NCBI GenBank assembly: GCA_903932805.1
Contig: CAIZHO010000242.1
Span: forward strand, 1-14,762
Source: an uncultured Roseiflexaceae bacterium
Lineage (GTDB): Bacteria; Chloroflexota; Chloroflexia; Chloroflexales; Roseiflexaceae
Direction of reading: 5' to 3'
DNA: 14,762 nt
The notes below the pieces were generated by a model. It did not search any database and was not told where the DNA came from. It saw only the letters and a list, made by a program, of their open reading frames with translations. How positions within the stretch are numbered: the stretch's first letter is position 1; every line of letters starts with the position of its first letter. The translations under genes and the position numbers were made by a program. Below are positions 1 through 7,216 of this stretch, in pieces.

Positions 1-1
1 A

Positions 2-199
2 CGGATGTCTGGTAGTACCCCCATGCGCTACGACCCTGCAGATCGCGACGTGCTCGACGCCCTTGGGGTCGCATTTGTCGGTCGTGAACTACGCCGTGCA
101 TCTGCCGCGCAGCCCACCCCAGAGACGCATGCATTGTCCACCCACGACGAACTCGAGCTCCGGATGGGCTGTATGATGGCTTTAAAAGAAGCGCCGTGA
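2..199 (+). CDS. Hypothetical protein, probably 3' end of a gene cut by the window edge
   Basis: The frame is open to the left edge and ends at a TGA at 197-199. ATG codons at 5 and 23 could be starts, but no ribosome-binding site can be judged for the first and none is seen before the second, so this may be the C-terminal ~65 residues of a longer protein. Codon third positions are GC-rich as in the neighbouring real genes, which favours coding. The visible part is polar, with an Arg-rich helix-like stretch near the middle (V-G-R-E-L-R-R) and a Met-rich end; there is no membrane segment. I do not recognise a family. It is followed 44 bp later by the aminopeptidase on the same strand, so the two may be co-transcribed. 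Confidence 0.5.
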   Translation, partial: RMSGSTPMRYDPADRDVLDALGVAFVGRELRRASAAQPTPETHALSTHDELELRMGCMMALKEAP

Positions 200-243
200 G
201 CGGTTCTCCTGGTTGCGTTTTTCATGAGAAAAGGATATCCACC

Positions 244-1344
244 ATGCACGACCCACGCATTGATCGACTCGCCGAGGTATTGATTCGCTATTCACTCAAT
301 GTCCAGGCCGGTCAGTTGCTCCGCCTGCGTGGGCCAGTGAGTGCCACGCCGTTGATCCGTGCACTCTACCGCGAGACGGTCAAAGCCGGTGCACATCCGT
401 TGTTGCGCTTGTCGCTCGACGGGTTGGACGAAATCTTTTTTCACCATGCCAACGATGATCAGCTCGACTACGTGCCGCAGGTCACCCGCGATGAAGTCGA
501 AACAATCGACCGCGACATGTACATCATCGCCGACGAAAACACCCGCAGCTTGAGCGGAGTCGACACTGCCAAAATGGCCGCCCGCCGTGCTGCCATGAGC
601 CCAATGTCGAAGCGTCTGATGGAGCGGACGGCCCTCGATCAGATGCGATGGTGCTTGACGCTGTTCCCCACCAACGCCCTGGCCCAAGAGGCCGAAATGT
701 CGCTGAACGACTACGCCGACTTTGTTTTTGCCGCTGGTAAGCTCGACCAGGCAGATCCTGTCGCCGCATGGCAGGCCCAACGCGCCGAACAAGAGCGCTA
801 TATCCAACGCCTGTCGGCCGCAGACCACATCCATATCGTTGCCCCAGGGACAGATCTTCACTACTATGTGAAAGGGCGGAGCTGGGTCAATTGCGCCGGT
901 GACCGCAACTTCCCCGATGGCGAAGTCTTTACTGGCCCCGAAGAACAGAAGACATATGGATATATCACCTACAGCTTCCCCGCTATCTATATGGGGCGCG
1001 AGGTGTCAGGTATTCGGCTTGAATTTGCTGATGGCAAGGTCGTCAAGGCGACTGCGGACAAAGGGCAGGAGCTGTTAGATTCGTTGTTGGGGATGGACGA
1101 AGGGGCGCGTCGCTTGGGCGAAGTCGCCTTTGGGACGAATTACGGCATCCAGAAATTCTCGCGTCAGATTTTGTTCGACGAAAAAATCGGCGGCACCGTG
1201 CACCTCGCATTGGGTGCAGCATACCCCGAGACAGGCTGTAGCAATCAGTCGGCGCTCCACTGGGATATGATTTGTGACCTGCGACAGGGTGGGGTGGTCA
1301 CTGCCGATGGGCAGGTCATTCATCGTGACGGGCACTTTGTCTAG
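244..1344 (+). CDS. M29 family metallo-aminopeptidase (AmpS/AmpT/PepS type)
   Basis: Cytoplasmic dinuclear-metal aminopeptidase that removes N-terminal residues from peptides. The 366-residue product has the usual length of peptidase family M29 and begins with the typical D-P-R-I-D-R-L-A-E-V-L opening. The expected metal and catalytic residues are visible: Glu227 (P-D-G-E-V-F), Glu293 (L-G-E-V-A-F-G), His320 (G-T-V-H-L-A-L-G), Tyr327 (A-A-Y-P-E-T-G), and His339 and Asp341 in A-L-H-W-D-M-I. The 66-residue spacing between the two Glu matches what I recall for the staphylococcal enzyme. The ATG at 244 is chosen because AAAAGGA lies about 8 nt upstream and the family homology starts there; the in-frame GTG at 196 would add 16 unrelated residues. 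The lycopene cyclase follows 26 bp downstream on the same strand and is probably co-transcribed. Whether it prefers particular N-terminal residues cannot be read from the sequence. Confidence 0.93.
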   Translation: MHDPRIDRLAEVLIRYSLNVQAGQLLRLRGPVSATPLIRALYRETVKAGAHPLLRLSLDGLDEIFFHHANDDQLDYVPQVTRDEVETIDRDMYIIADENTRSLSGVDTAKMAARRAAMSPMSKRLMERTALDQMRWCLTLFPTNALAQEAEMSLNDYADFVFAAGKLDQADPVAAWQAQRAEQERYIQRLSAADHIHIVAPGTDLHYYVKGRSWVNCAGDRNFPDGEVFTGPEEQKTYGYITYSFPAIYMGREVSGIRLEFADGKVVKATADKGQELLDSLLGMDEGARRLGEVAFGTNYGIQKFSRQILFDEKIGGTVHLALGAAYPETGCSNQSALHWDMICDLRQGGVVTADGQVIHRDGHFV

Positions 1345-1370
1345 GGCACACCACGAAAGCGAGCTGCAGC

Positions 1371-3056
1371 ATGGCTATTGATCGTACCCGCTACCCGTTG
1401 ACCGCGGCTGCATTTGACCGGATGGGGGCCGACGATCACGTCGCGCGGATCCTGCAGATGGATACCGTCTGGGAGGGTATCCGCGCGCGGGTTGCATCGG
1501 GCGAGCAACTCCCCGTGCCGCAGCTCTGGAACGTGGTACCGGACGCGGAGTACACACAGGCTGCCCGGTCGGTGTCTTGGCAGGGTGATTTGGTCTACGC
1601 GGGGTCAGGATTAGGCCTGTTGCATGCCTACGAAATGGCACGGCGTGGCTGGCGCGTGATGATTTTTGATCGTACCGAAGTCGGTTGTGTCCATCGTGAG
1701 TGGAACATCTCGCGGAGCGAGTTGCAGGCACTCGTCGATGGCGGTGGGTGGACCTGGGCAGAGCTTGATCAGGTCATCATGAACGAGTATCGCGACGGAC
1801 TTGTACGCTTTCACCGCGACGACGAGCCCGTCACGTTGCATTTGCCGGAAGTCCTCAATATCGCCCTCGACGCCGGCGCATTACTGGCCATGACCCGCGC
1901 CAAGTTGGCGGCCATCGGTGCCGAGATTGTTGATTTTTGTACTCTCGATGCGGTCAGCGTGTCGAATGAAGCGAACCAGCCGGTATTGGTGCGGGTACGC
2001 ACGGCTGCGAATACCACGCAAACCTTCGGTGCGCGCGTGGTGATCGACGGGATGGGCACAACGAGCCCGCTTTCGTTGCAACGCTTTGGGGGGCGACCAT
2101 ACGCTGGCGTCTGCCCGACGGTTGGCACCGTCGCGAGTGGCTTTGTCGAGGGCGACGCACCGGCGTTGCACGATCGCACCGTTGGCGACATTTTGTTGAC
2201 GGTGAGTGACGCACAGCGCACCCAACAATACATGTGGGAGGGGTTCCCTGGTCGTGGCGATGAACTGACGGTGTATCTTTTTTACTACGATACGCTCATC
2301 CCCGGCAAGCCACTCGGTCGGCCGTCGCCGACCTTGCTGGCGTTGTTCGAGGAGTATTTTTTGTATCTCGAGACCTACAAACCGGCCAACGGCGCAGTCC
2401 ATCATCACAAACCGGTGTACGGGTATATCCCGGCGCGGCATTCGTTGCAAAGAACCGAAGCACCGTTGCTCCGTGGCGTCTTGCCCATCGGTGATGCGGC
2501 GGGTCAACAATCGCCGCTGACGTTCTGCGGGTTCGGCTCGCATGTCCGCAATCTGCGCCGTACAACGGGCATGCTCGACACCGTGTTGCGGGCGGGGCTC
2601 GAACAAACGGACGCATTGGCGTTGGTTACGCCGTTCCAGGTGAATGTCTCGCTCAATTGGGTGTTTAGTCGATTCATGCAGCCATGGGGACAAATCGACG
2701 CCGATGTCAACACGCTCCAGCATCATTTCATGGGTGTCCTCGAACGCCACGGGACGGCCTTCGCGACCCGCTTCTTCCGCGATGAGATGCGCTGGAGCGA
2801 CTATCACAAAATGATTCTGGGGATGTTTTTTGCGTATCTGCCGATCGTGGGGATCGCGGGACGGGTCCTGCGTCTGCGCACGATCGACTGGATCGCAGAC
2901 TATCTGCGCTTTACGTGGGCTGGGGCATTGGCTGCGGGGGCCCGGTTCGTCGGTGTGACGATGCTTGAACGAATGGCGGCGGATTTGCCAATCCGCTGGC
3001 GCTTGCGGCTGTTGGCCCAAATCGGTGAATGGCGGGTGATGGGCTGGGACCGTTGA
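1371..3056 (+). CDS. cruA: CruA/CruP-type lycopene cyclase (FAD-dependent)
   Basis: Likely carotenoid cyclase forming beta-ionone rings on lycopene (giving gamma- or beta-carotene), a flavoprotein reaction with no net redox change. The 561-residue product has a Rossmann FAD-binding start at residues 73-84 (D-L-V-Y-A-G-S-G-L-G-L-L) followed by an acidic-ended beta strand (V-M-I-F-D-R). It has the R-E-W-N-I-S-R signature at 109-115, which I associate with the CruA/CruP family, and a second flavin-contact motif P-I-G-D-A-A-G-Q-Q-S-P at 372-382. Two hydrophobic stretches near the C-terminus (about 481-502 and 511-532) suggest membrane association, as expected for a lipophilic substrate. The start at 1371 is the first ATG after the aminopeptidase stop; its ribosome-binding site is weak (GAAAG at about 11 nt). 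No other carotenoid genes are adjacent. CruA versus CruP, or another FAD-dependent lipid-modifying enzyme, cannot be settled without a tree. Confidence 0.8.
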   Translation: MAIDRTRYPLTAAAFDRMGADDHVARILQMDTVWEGIRARVASGEQLPVPQLWNVVPDAEYTQAARSVSWQGDLVYAGSGLGLLHAYEMARRGWRVMIFDRTEVGCVHREWNISRSELQALVDGGGWTWAELDQVIMNEYRDGLVRFHRDDEPVTLHLPEVLNIALDAGALLAMTRAKLAAIGAEIVDFCTLDAVSVSNEANQPVLVRVRTAANTTQTFGARVVIDGMGTTSPLSLQRFGGRPYAGVCPTVGTVASGFVEGDAPALHDRTVGDILLTVSDAQRTQQYMWEGFPGRGDELTVYLFYYDTLIPGKPLGRPSPTLLALFEEYFLYLETYKPANGAVHHHKPVYGYIPARHSLQRTEAPLLRGVLPIGDAAGQQSPLTFCGFGSHVRNLRRTTGMLDTVLRAGLEQTDALALVTPFQVNVSLNWVFSRFMQPWGQIDADVNTLQHHFMGVLERHGTAFATRFFRDEMRWSDYHKMILGMFFAYLPIVGIAGRVLRLRTIDWIADYLRFTWAGALAAGARFVGVTMLERMAADLPIRWRLRLLAQIGEWRVMGWDR

Positions 3057-3089
3057 TGCATCGGTAGCAAATCATTTTATGCAGACCAT

Positions 3090-3125
3090 CATCGAGGGTG
3101 CTGATATACATCAGCACCCTCGATG
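3090..3125. terminator. Perfect 16-bp stem-loop between convergent cruA and pepF, candidate bidirectional terminator
   Basis: Bases 3090-3105 are the exact reverse complement of 3110-3125, leaving a 4-nt loop (ATAC). It lies 33 bp after the cyclase stop and 42 bp after the pepF stop in the other direction, the position expected for a terminator serving both convergent genes. Neither side carries a clear T-tract, so it is not a textbook intrinsic terminator. It may block read-through or 3' exonucleases instead, or be a DNA-level palindrome. Confidence 0.7.
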
Positions 3126-3126
3126 G

Positions 3127-3144
3127 GTGAACGGGAGCGTTCAC
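3127..3144. repeat. Second short inverted repeat (7-bp stem, GGAG loop)
   Basis: GTGAACG at 3127-3133 pairs perfectly with CGTTCAC at 3138-3144 around a 4-nt loop. It begins one base after the large stem-loop ends, so a pepF transcript would form this hairpin first and the 16-bp one second. It may reinforce termination of the pepF transcript. The sequence of the stem is unrelated to the larger one. Confidence 0.5.
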
Positions 3145-3167
3145 GTACAACAATTGCAGAGTACGGG

Positions 3168-4946
3168 TTATGCGTCGATGACGGCCTCGAACTGGCGGAC
3201 TTCTTCGGCGATGACAGCCAAGCTGCCCTCCCAAAATGTGCGTTGTGTAATGTCAATACCCATCGTGCGCGCCAGAGTGGCAGCGTCTGCAGTCCCAGTG
3301 CTGCTCAGGAGCGTATCGTAGCGACTCGTGAATGCGCTCGGGTTGTCGCGGTAGAGCGCATACAAGCCCTGCCCGAAGAGCTGGCCAAACATGTACGGGT
3401 AGTTGTAGAACGACCGACCGGTGCTGTAGTAGTGTCCTTTGACGGCCCACATGTAGGGGTGCAGTGTCGCTTCGGCGAGGCCGTCGCCGTATGTCTCGCG
3501 CTGGGCTTGGAGCATCAGCGCGCAGAGTTCGTCGGCCGATAGTTCACGGTGCTGGCGCTGTTCGAACACGCGCGATTCGAACAGGTAGCGGCTGGTGATG
3601 TCGACAACGACCTGGGTCGATCGTTGCAGCGACGACTCGAGGATTTCGATTTTGCCGTTGGCGTCGGCGTGGGCGAGTGCGGCGTTTTGGGCGAGGGTCT
3701 CGCAGAAGATACTGGCGGTTTCGGCAAGGGTCATGGGTGTATCGCGGTTGAGCGGCGTTTGGCCGGCCAAGTTGAGGTTATGGTAGGCGTGGCCGAGCTC
3801 GTGGGCAAGGGTCATGATACTGCCGATGGATGGTTTGTAGTTCATCAGGACACGCGATTCGTCGCGCTGCAGACCCATGCAAAATGCACCATCGACCTTG
3901 CCGTGACGCGGTTCTGCGTCGATCCAGCCATCGCTGATGGCGCGCTGGGCGAATGCACCCATCCGCGGCGAGTATGCGCTGAACTGTTCGACCACGAATG
4001 CAGATGCTTCGCTGAAGCTCCACGAGCGACTCTCGGCAGCGACAGGGGCAAACAGATCGTACCAGGGGAGCGATGTGCCGGCCCGCAGACGGCGGGCTTT
4101 GGCCTGCAAATAGCGGCGGAACAACGGGAACGCGTCATGCGCTGCGCCCAACATCGCATCGAGGGTGGCCCGATCCATGCGGTTGTCGGCCAGCGAGATG
4201 TCGAGTGCTTGGGCGTATCCGCGCCGCTTTGCCAGGGTGTTGACCTCGCCTTTGATGGCATTGAGTGCCATGGCAAGGGGCGTCGCCTGGGTCTTCCATG
4301 CAGTGATTTCGGCATCGTAGGCCGCGCGGCGCGACTCGCCGTCGGCGTCGTACGCCATAGCGCGGATGGCACTCATGGGCTGGTCGCGGTCGTCGTAGCG
4401 CACGCTGAGCTGCGATGTGACGGTGCTGTGGAACCGCGACCATGCGCCGCCGCCACTGACATTGAGCTCCGATGCGAGTGCCTCGGCTTCGGGCGACATC
4501 TGATGGAGCGCACGACGCCCCGCTTCTTCGAGCATAAAGCGATGGGTCTGGATATACGACGATTGACTCGCCAGCGTTGCAACGTCGAGGCACCCGGCCC
4601 AGGCGGTCAATCGGGTCGACAGCTGACTGAGCCGGACCATGCGGCTCCGGAGCTCGCTCTGCTTGGCCTGGGCGACGTCATCACGCGAATTGGTGCTGAC
4701 AAATTGATAGACATACGCGTGCAGGGTCCGGAGTTGTTCTGACAAGCCGGCCATGTGTTGGAGCATCTGCTCGACGGTGGCTGCGGGTACCGTCTGCTGC
4801 TGGTCGTGCTTGGTAACTTGGTAACGGTCGTAATCGCTGACTGCCGCATCGAGGGCTGCGTCGAGTGCGGTGATGGCATTGGACAACGCCGGGTCGGTCA
4901 GGTTTGCAAAGGGGGTATTGGTGCGCCATTGTGGCATAGGAGTCAT
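3168..4946 (-). CDS. pepF: M3 family oligoendopeptidase (PepF-like)
   Basis: Cytoplasmic zinc endopeptidase that cuts short peptides, here 592 residues, the usual length for the family. The zinc site H-E-L-G-H is at residues 382-386, with the third ligand in T-L-A-E-T-A-S (Glu409) about 23 residues later. The region A-E-T-A-S-I-F-C-E-T and a C-terminal S-F-Y-N-Y-P-Y-M-F-G-Q stretch are characteristic of PepF enzymes. The ATG at 4946 is preferred to the in-frame TTG at 4952 because GAGAGGA ends 6 nt before the ATG and would abut the TTG. The gene is monocistronic: it diverges from a GNAT gene and converges on the lycopene cyclase. An extended -10 element (TGC-TATGAT) lies about 45 bp upstream of the start. 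No signal peptide is seen. The name follows the family; the natural substrate is unknown. Confidence 0.92.
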   Translation of the reverse strand: MTPMPQWRTNTPFANLTDPALSNAITALDAALDAAVSDYDRYQVTKHDQQQTVPAATVEQMLQHMAGLSEQLRTLHAYVYQFVSTNSRDDVAQAKQSELRSRMVRLSQLSTRLTAWAGCLDVATLASQSSYIQTHRFMLEEAGRRALHQMSPEAEALASELNVSGGGAWSRFHSTVTSQLSVRYDDRDQPMSAIRAMAYDADGESRRAAYDAEITAWKTQATPLAMALNAIKGEVNTLAKRRGYAQALDISLADNRMDRATLDAMLGAAHDAFPLFRRYLQAKARRLRAGTSLPWYDLFAPVAAESRSWSFSEASAFVVEQFSAYSPRMGAFAQRAISDGWIDAEPRHGKVDGAFCMGLQRDESRVLMNYKPSIGSIMTLAHELGHAYHNLNLAGQTPLNRDTPMTLAETASIFCETLAQNAALAHADANGKIEILESSLQRSTQVVVDITSRYLFESRVFEQRQHRELSADELCALMLQAQRETYGDGLAEATLHPYMWAVKGHYYSTGRSFYNYPYMFGQLFGQGLYALYRDNPSAFTSRYDTLLSSTGTADAATLARTMGIDITQRTFWEGSLAVIAEEVRQFEAVIDA

Positions 4947-4966
4947 GATCAATCCTCTCGCTCAGT

Positions 4967-4995
4967 GCGACAACGGTGGAGTGTTGGGGTATCAT
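4967..4995 (+). promoter_or_regulatory. Candidate promoter for the plus-strand GNAT gene
   Basis: GCGACA (4967-4972) and TATCAT (4990-4995) are separated by exactly 17 bp and resemble -35 and -10 boxes. Transcription would start near 5002, 46 nt before the GNAT start. The -10 overlaps the pepF -10 on the other strand, so the two genes may share one bidirectional promoter core. Confidence 0.4.
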
Positions 4996-4999
4996 AGCA
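4991..4999 (-). promoter_or_regulatory. Candidate extended -10 promoter for pepF
   Basis: Reading the minus strand, TGC-TATGAT occupies 4999-4991, giving a likely transcript start near 4984 and a ~38-nt leader. The -35 position (TGCGGT, 5019-5014) matches the consensus poorly, so the call rests on the extended -10 and the location. Confidence 0.45.
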
Positions 5000-5047
5000 A
5001 AGAACATCCCGAGACCGCACGGACGTCGCGAGCGACACGAGGACCAA

Positions 5048-5590
5048 ATGCCGAGTACCAGCAATCTGACCCCACCGGTCGTCACCCGCGACGGCCGATT
5101 AATTACCATCCGACTCATCCAATCCGAAGACAAAGACGCGCTGTTAGCGTTTGGCACTGCCCTCCCCGAAGAAGACTGGCTCTATCTCGAGAGCGACATG
5201 CGCAGTGCCGACACCGTCGCCCGGCTTGCCAATGCCCAAGGCGCCGAACATTGGCGACAAGTCGTCGCCGTTGATGGGGAACGCATCGCCGCCTATGCGT
5301 CGATCCGCATGTATGCAGGGCGCTATAGCCATGTCGCAGCGGTGCAGATGGTGGTGGGTGAAGACTGGCGCCGTCAAGGGCTCGGTCGTGCGATGGGCGC
5401 GGTTATCGTGGCCGAGGCACAGCGACTCGAGGCCAGCAAAATCATCGCCGAGATGCTCGAAGCCCAACGCAACGGTCAAGCCATCTTTGCGCATCTCGGC
5501 TTTCGGACCGAAGGGACGCTCATCGCGCATGCACGTGACCGCTTCGGTAAGCGTCACAATCTGGTGGTGATGGCACTCGTCATCGAATAG
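5048..5590 (+). CDS. GNAT family N-acetyltransferase
   Basis: A 180-residue single-domain protein that should transfer an acetyl (or other acyl) group from CoA to an amine. The acetyl-CoA pyrophosphate loop R-R-Q-G-L-G is at residues 108-113, preceded by the beta-4 strand V-Q-M-V-V-G; the later A-I-F-A-H-L-G-F-R-T-E-G is the usual C-terminal part of the fold. The ATG at 5048 is chosen because GAGGA sits 5 nt upstream; an in-frame ATG at 4976 would add 24 Arg-rich residues overlapping the promoter region. It stands alone on the plus strand, divergent from pepF and convergent with purC, whose stop is only 8 bp away. The substrate (small molecule, peptide or protein) cannot be inferred. Confidence 0.85.
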   Translation: MPSTSNLTPPVVTRDGRLITIRLIQSEDKDALLAFGTALPEEDWLYLESDMRSADTVARLANAQGAEHWRQVVAVDGERIAAYASIRMYAGRYSHVAAVQMVVGEDWRRQGLGRAMGAVIVAEAQRLEASKIIAEMLEAQRNGQAIFAHLGFRTEGTLIAHARDRFGKRHNLVVMALVIE

Positions 5591-5598
5591 ACCCGTCG

Positions 5599-6342
5599 TT
5601 AGGTCCACGCATCGGTCAGCTCTTTGGCGGTCTGGTACAACGCAGCGATGCGTGCCAACCCCTCAGGGGTGACCGTTTGCAAGTTGCGGTAGACCTGCTT
5701 GTCGAGCATCAGTTCTTTGTTGCCTTCGGGCCATATACGCCACGAATCGTTGTCGATGACATCTGACACGACCAGCTGTCCGACGGACGTTAATCCGCAT
5801 TCGATTTTGAGGTCGACAAGCGTGATGGTCTGCGCAGCGAATGCCTGCTCGATCGCCAAAAACACCCGCCGAGCAATCCGCCCCAGAGCGGCACAGCGAT
5901 CTGTTGACGCAATCCCGGCAGCATCGAGTTCGGCAACGGTCATCAGCGGATCGTGGTTCGCATCGTCTTTGAAAAAGAACTCGACGACCAACGGGTCAAA
6001 GCGCTGACCCTCGACCACGTCGGGGTGCCGTTTGAGGTACGAACCAGTCGCCCGCCGGCGGGTGACGATCTCGATGGGAATCATCGTACAGCGTTGCACC
6101 ACCATTGTGTCGGCCGTAGGTGCGCCGACATAATGCGTGGCGATGCCATTGCGGGCCAGCAACCCAAACACATTGGCGGTGGTTGGGCCACTCAGTAGCG
6201 CCTTGCCTGGGATGATGTGCCGACGCGCACCGTCGCCGGCAGTGATGGCATCTTTGTGGTGCATGATGGCCAAGGCGGGATCGCTGGGGTGGGCGTAGAT
6301 TTGTTTGGTTTTGCCCTCGGCGAGGAGTGCTCCGTATTGCAT
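5599..6342 (-). CDS. purC: Phosphoribosylaminoimidazole-succinocarboxamide (SAICAR) synthase
   Basis: ATP-dependent ligase joining CAIR and aspartate to make SAICAR in purine biosynthesis. The 247-residue product shows E-G-K-T-K-Q-I-Y (9-16), the nucleotide-binding T-A-G-D-G (34-38), the substrate motif R-R-x-A-T-G-S-Y (95-102), L-V-D-L-K-I-E-C-G (175-183), and S-D-V-I-D-N-D-S-W-R-I-W-P (193-205). The last motif and F-F-K-D-D-A-N-H-D-P (123-132) look like the SAICAR synthase half of animal PAICS as I remember it, rather than the common bacterial D-E-I-S-P-D-x-x-R-x-W form. It is the last gene of the rodA-purM-hydrolase-purC run; its ATG comes one base after the stop of the hydrolase gene (TGA-C-ATG), so translation is probably coupled. 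No terminator was found after it. Confidence 0.95.
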   Translation of the reverse strand: MQYGALLAEGKTKQIYAHPSDPALAIMHHKDAITAGDGARRHIIPGKALLSGPTTANVFGLLARNGIATHYVGAPTADTMVVQRCTMIPIEIVTRRRATGSYLKRHPDVVEGQRFDPLVVEFFFKDDANHDPLMTVAELDAAGIASTDRCAALGRIARRVFLAIEQAFAAQTITLVDLKIECGLTSVGQLVVSDVIDNDSWRIWPEGNKELMLDKQVYRNLQTVTPEGLARIAALYQTAKELTDAWT

Positions 6343-6343
6343 G

Positions 6344-7216
6344 TCAGGCCTCGTTGGCTATGCGTGCGATGACTAGGTCCCATGCCGTGAAAATCAGCAA
6401 ATGCCCTGCGTCGGGGATAATCGACACCGTCGTTTGTGGCAGAACCGCTTGTAAATCCTTGGCAACGGATGGCGGGGTAATGCGATCATCGCTCCCATAG
6501 ACGGCGTGTATAGGATGGTAAATCTGCTCATATGCAATCGGCCAATGAGTCGTTACCAAGCCCATATCAACGAGATAGCCGTCATATCCTTGCCGGAAAT
6601 TTTCGGCCAACATCGTGCGGAACACGATACCGTCTGCGGCATCAATGAAGCGGTTTTCGGCAGTAGTAAATGTTTTCCGCATCATTTTTATGCCAAACAC
6701 AGCTGCCCGTTCACCGCTCCCAATGAACACCTCCGCAGCGCTGGCGACGGTGCGCCGCATGAATGGCGGCAGACTATTGCCCAGCGAATGGAATAAGCGA
6801 TTCATCGGAGTCAGTTTTTTGATGTCTGCAGCGGCAGATGGTGCCATGCCTGAGACGATGTGAATGCTCTGTACGCGTTCCGGGTAGAGGCTCGCATACG
6901 AAAGTGCATACGGTGTGCCCGCCGAATACCCCACCAGGGTCACGGTGTCGACGCCGGCTGCAGTAAGGACCGCATTGATGTCGGTGCTCCAGCCGGCGAT
7001 GGTGCGGATGGGTTGCGGGCCCGATCGCCCAAGGCCCGGTCGCTCGATGATGATGAGGCGGATCCCATGTGTATCGAGCACTGCAGTCGATGGCACTTGT
7101 ACGCGGGCACCGGGTAAGCCATGACACAGCAACACACACCTGCCGGTGCGCGGACCACTGTCGCTGTACGAGACGGTCCGCCCATCAGCAAGGGTGAGCA
7201 GTTCATCGCTGGTCAT
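6344..7216 (-). CDS. Alpha/beta-hydrolase fold protein
   Basis: A 290-residue hydrolase of unknown substrate. The oxyanion region C-H-G-L-P-G is at 31-36, the nucleophile elbow G-Y-S-A-G at 96-100 (Ser98), the acid in Y-G-S-D-D-R (Asp243 or Asp244), and the His in D-A-G-H-L-L (His272), so the triad is complete. A helical cap region lies around 125-225. No signal peptide is seen. The ATG at 7216 is chosen because it overlaps the purM stop as ATGA and the family similarity begins just after it; upstream in-frame codons would extend well into purM. It sits between two purine genes, separated from purC by a single base, so it is co-translated with them, but nothing in it points to a purine substrate. 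Esterase, lipase-like or metabolite-repair activity are all possible. Confidence 0.88.
   Translation of the reverse strand: MTSDELLTLADGRTVSYSDSGPRTGRCVLLCHGLPGARVQVPSTAVLDTHGIRLIIIERPGLGRSGPQPIRTIAGWSTDINAVLTAAGVDTVTLVGYSAGTPYALSYASLYPERVQSIHIVSGMAPSAAADIKKLTPMNRLFHSLGNSLPPFMRRTVASAAEVFIGSGERAAVFGIKMMRKTFTTAENRFIDAADGIVFRTMLAENFRQGYDGYLVDMGLVTTHWPIAYEQIYHPIHAVYGSDDRITPPSVAKDLQAVLPQTTVSIIPDAGHLLIFTAWDLVIARIANEA

Noticed and set aside
172..177. TATGAT as a promoter for the aminopeptidase gene
   Set aside because: No -35 match at 16-18 bp and no extended -10; it lies inside the upstream coding frame, so it may be chance.
28..249. Minus-strand open frame over the left-edge gene
   Set aside because: Ser/Arg-rich shadow composition; the plus-strand frame has the GC-rich third positions typical of the neighbours.
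292..861. Minus-strand open frame inside the aminopeptidase gene
   Set aside because: Fully antisense to a gene with complete M29 metal ligands; no recognisable domain or ribosome-binding site.
1881..3020. Long minus-strand open frame (379 codons) opposite the lycopene cyclase
   Set aside because: Its product is Arg/His/Gln-rich with no family motifs and it lies wholly antisense to a gene with clear FAD and CruA signatures; GC-rich genes often leave such open antisense frames.
3549..4742. Long plus-strand open frame (397 codons) opposite pepF
   Set aside because: Antisense shadow of a gene with an intact HELGH site; composition is Gly/Val/Cys-skewed and no ribosome-binding site or motif supports it.
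4976..5047. N-terminal extension of the plus-strand GNAT
   Set aside because: The added residues are basic and unrelated to GNAT proteins and overlap the promoter; the ATG at 5048 has GAGGA at 5 nt.
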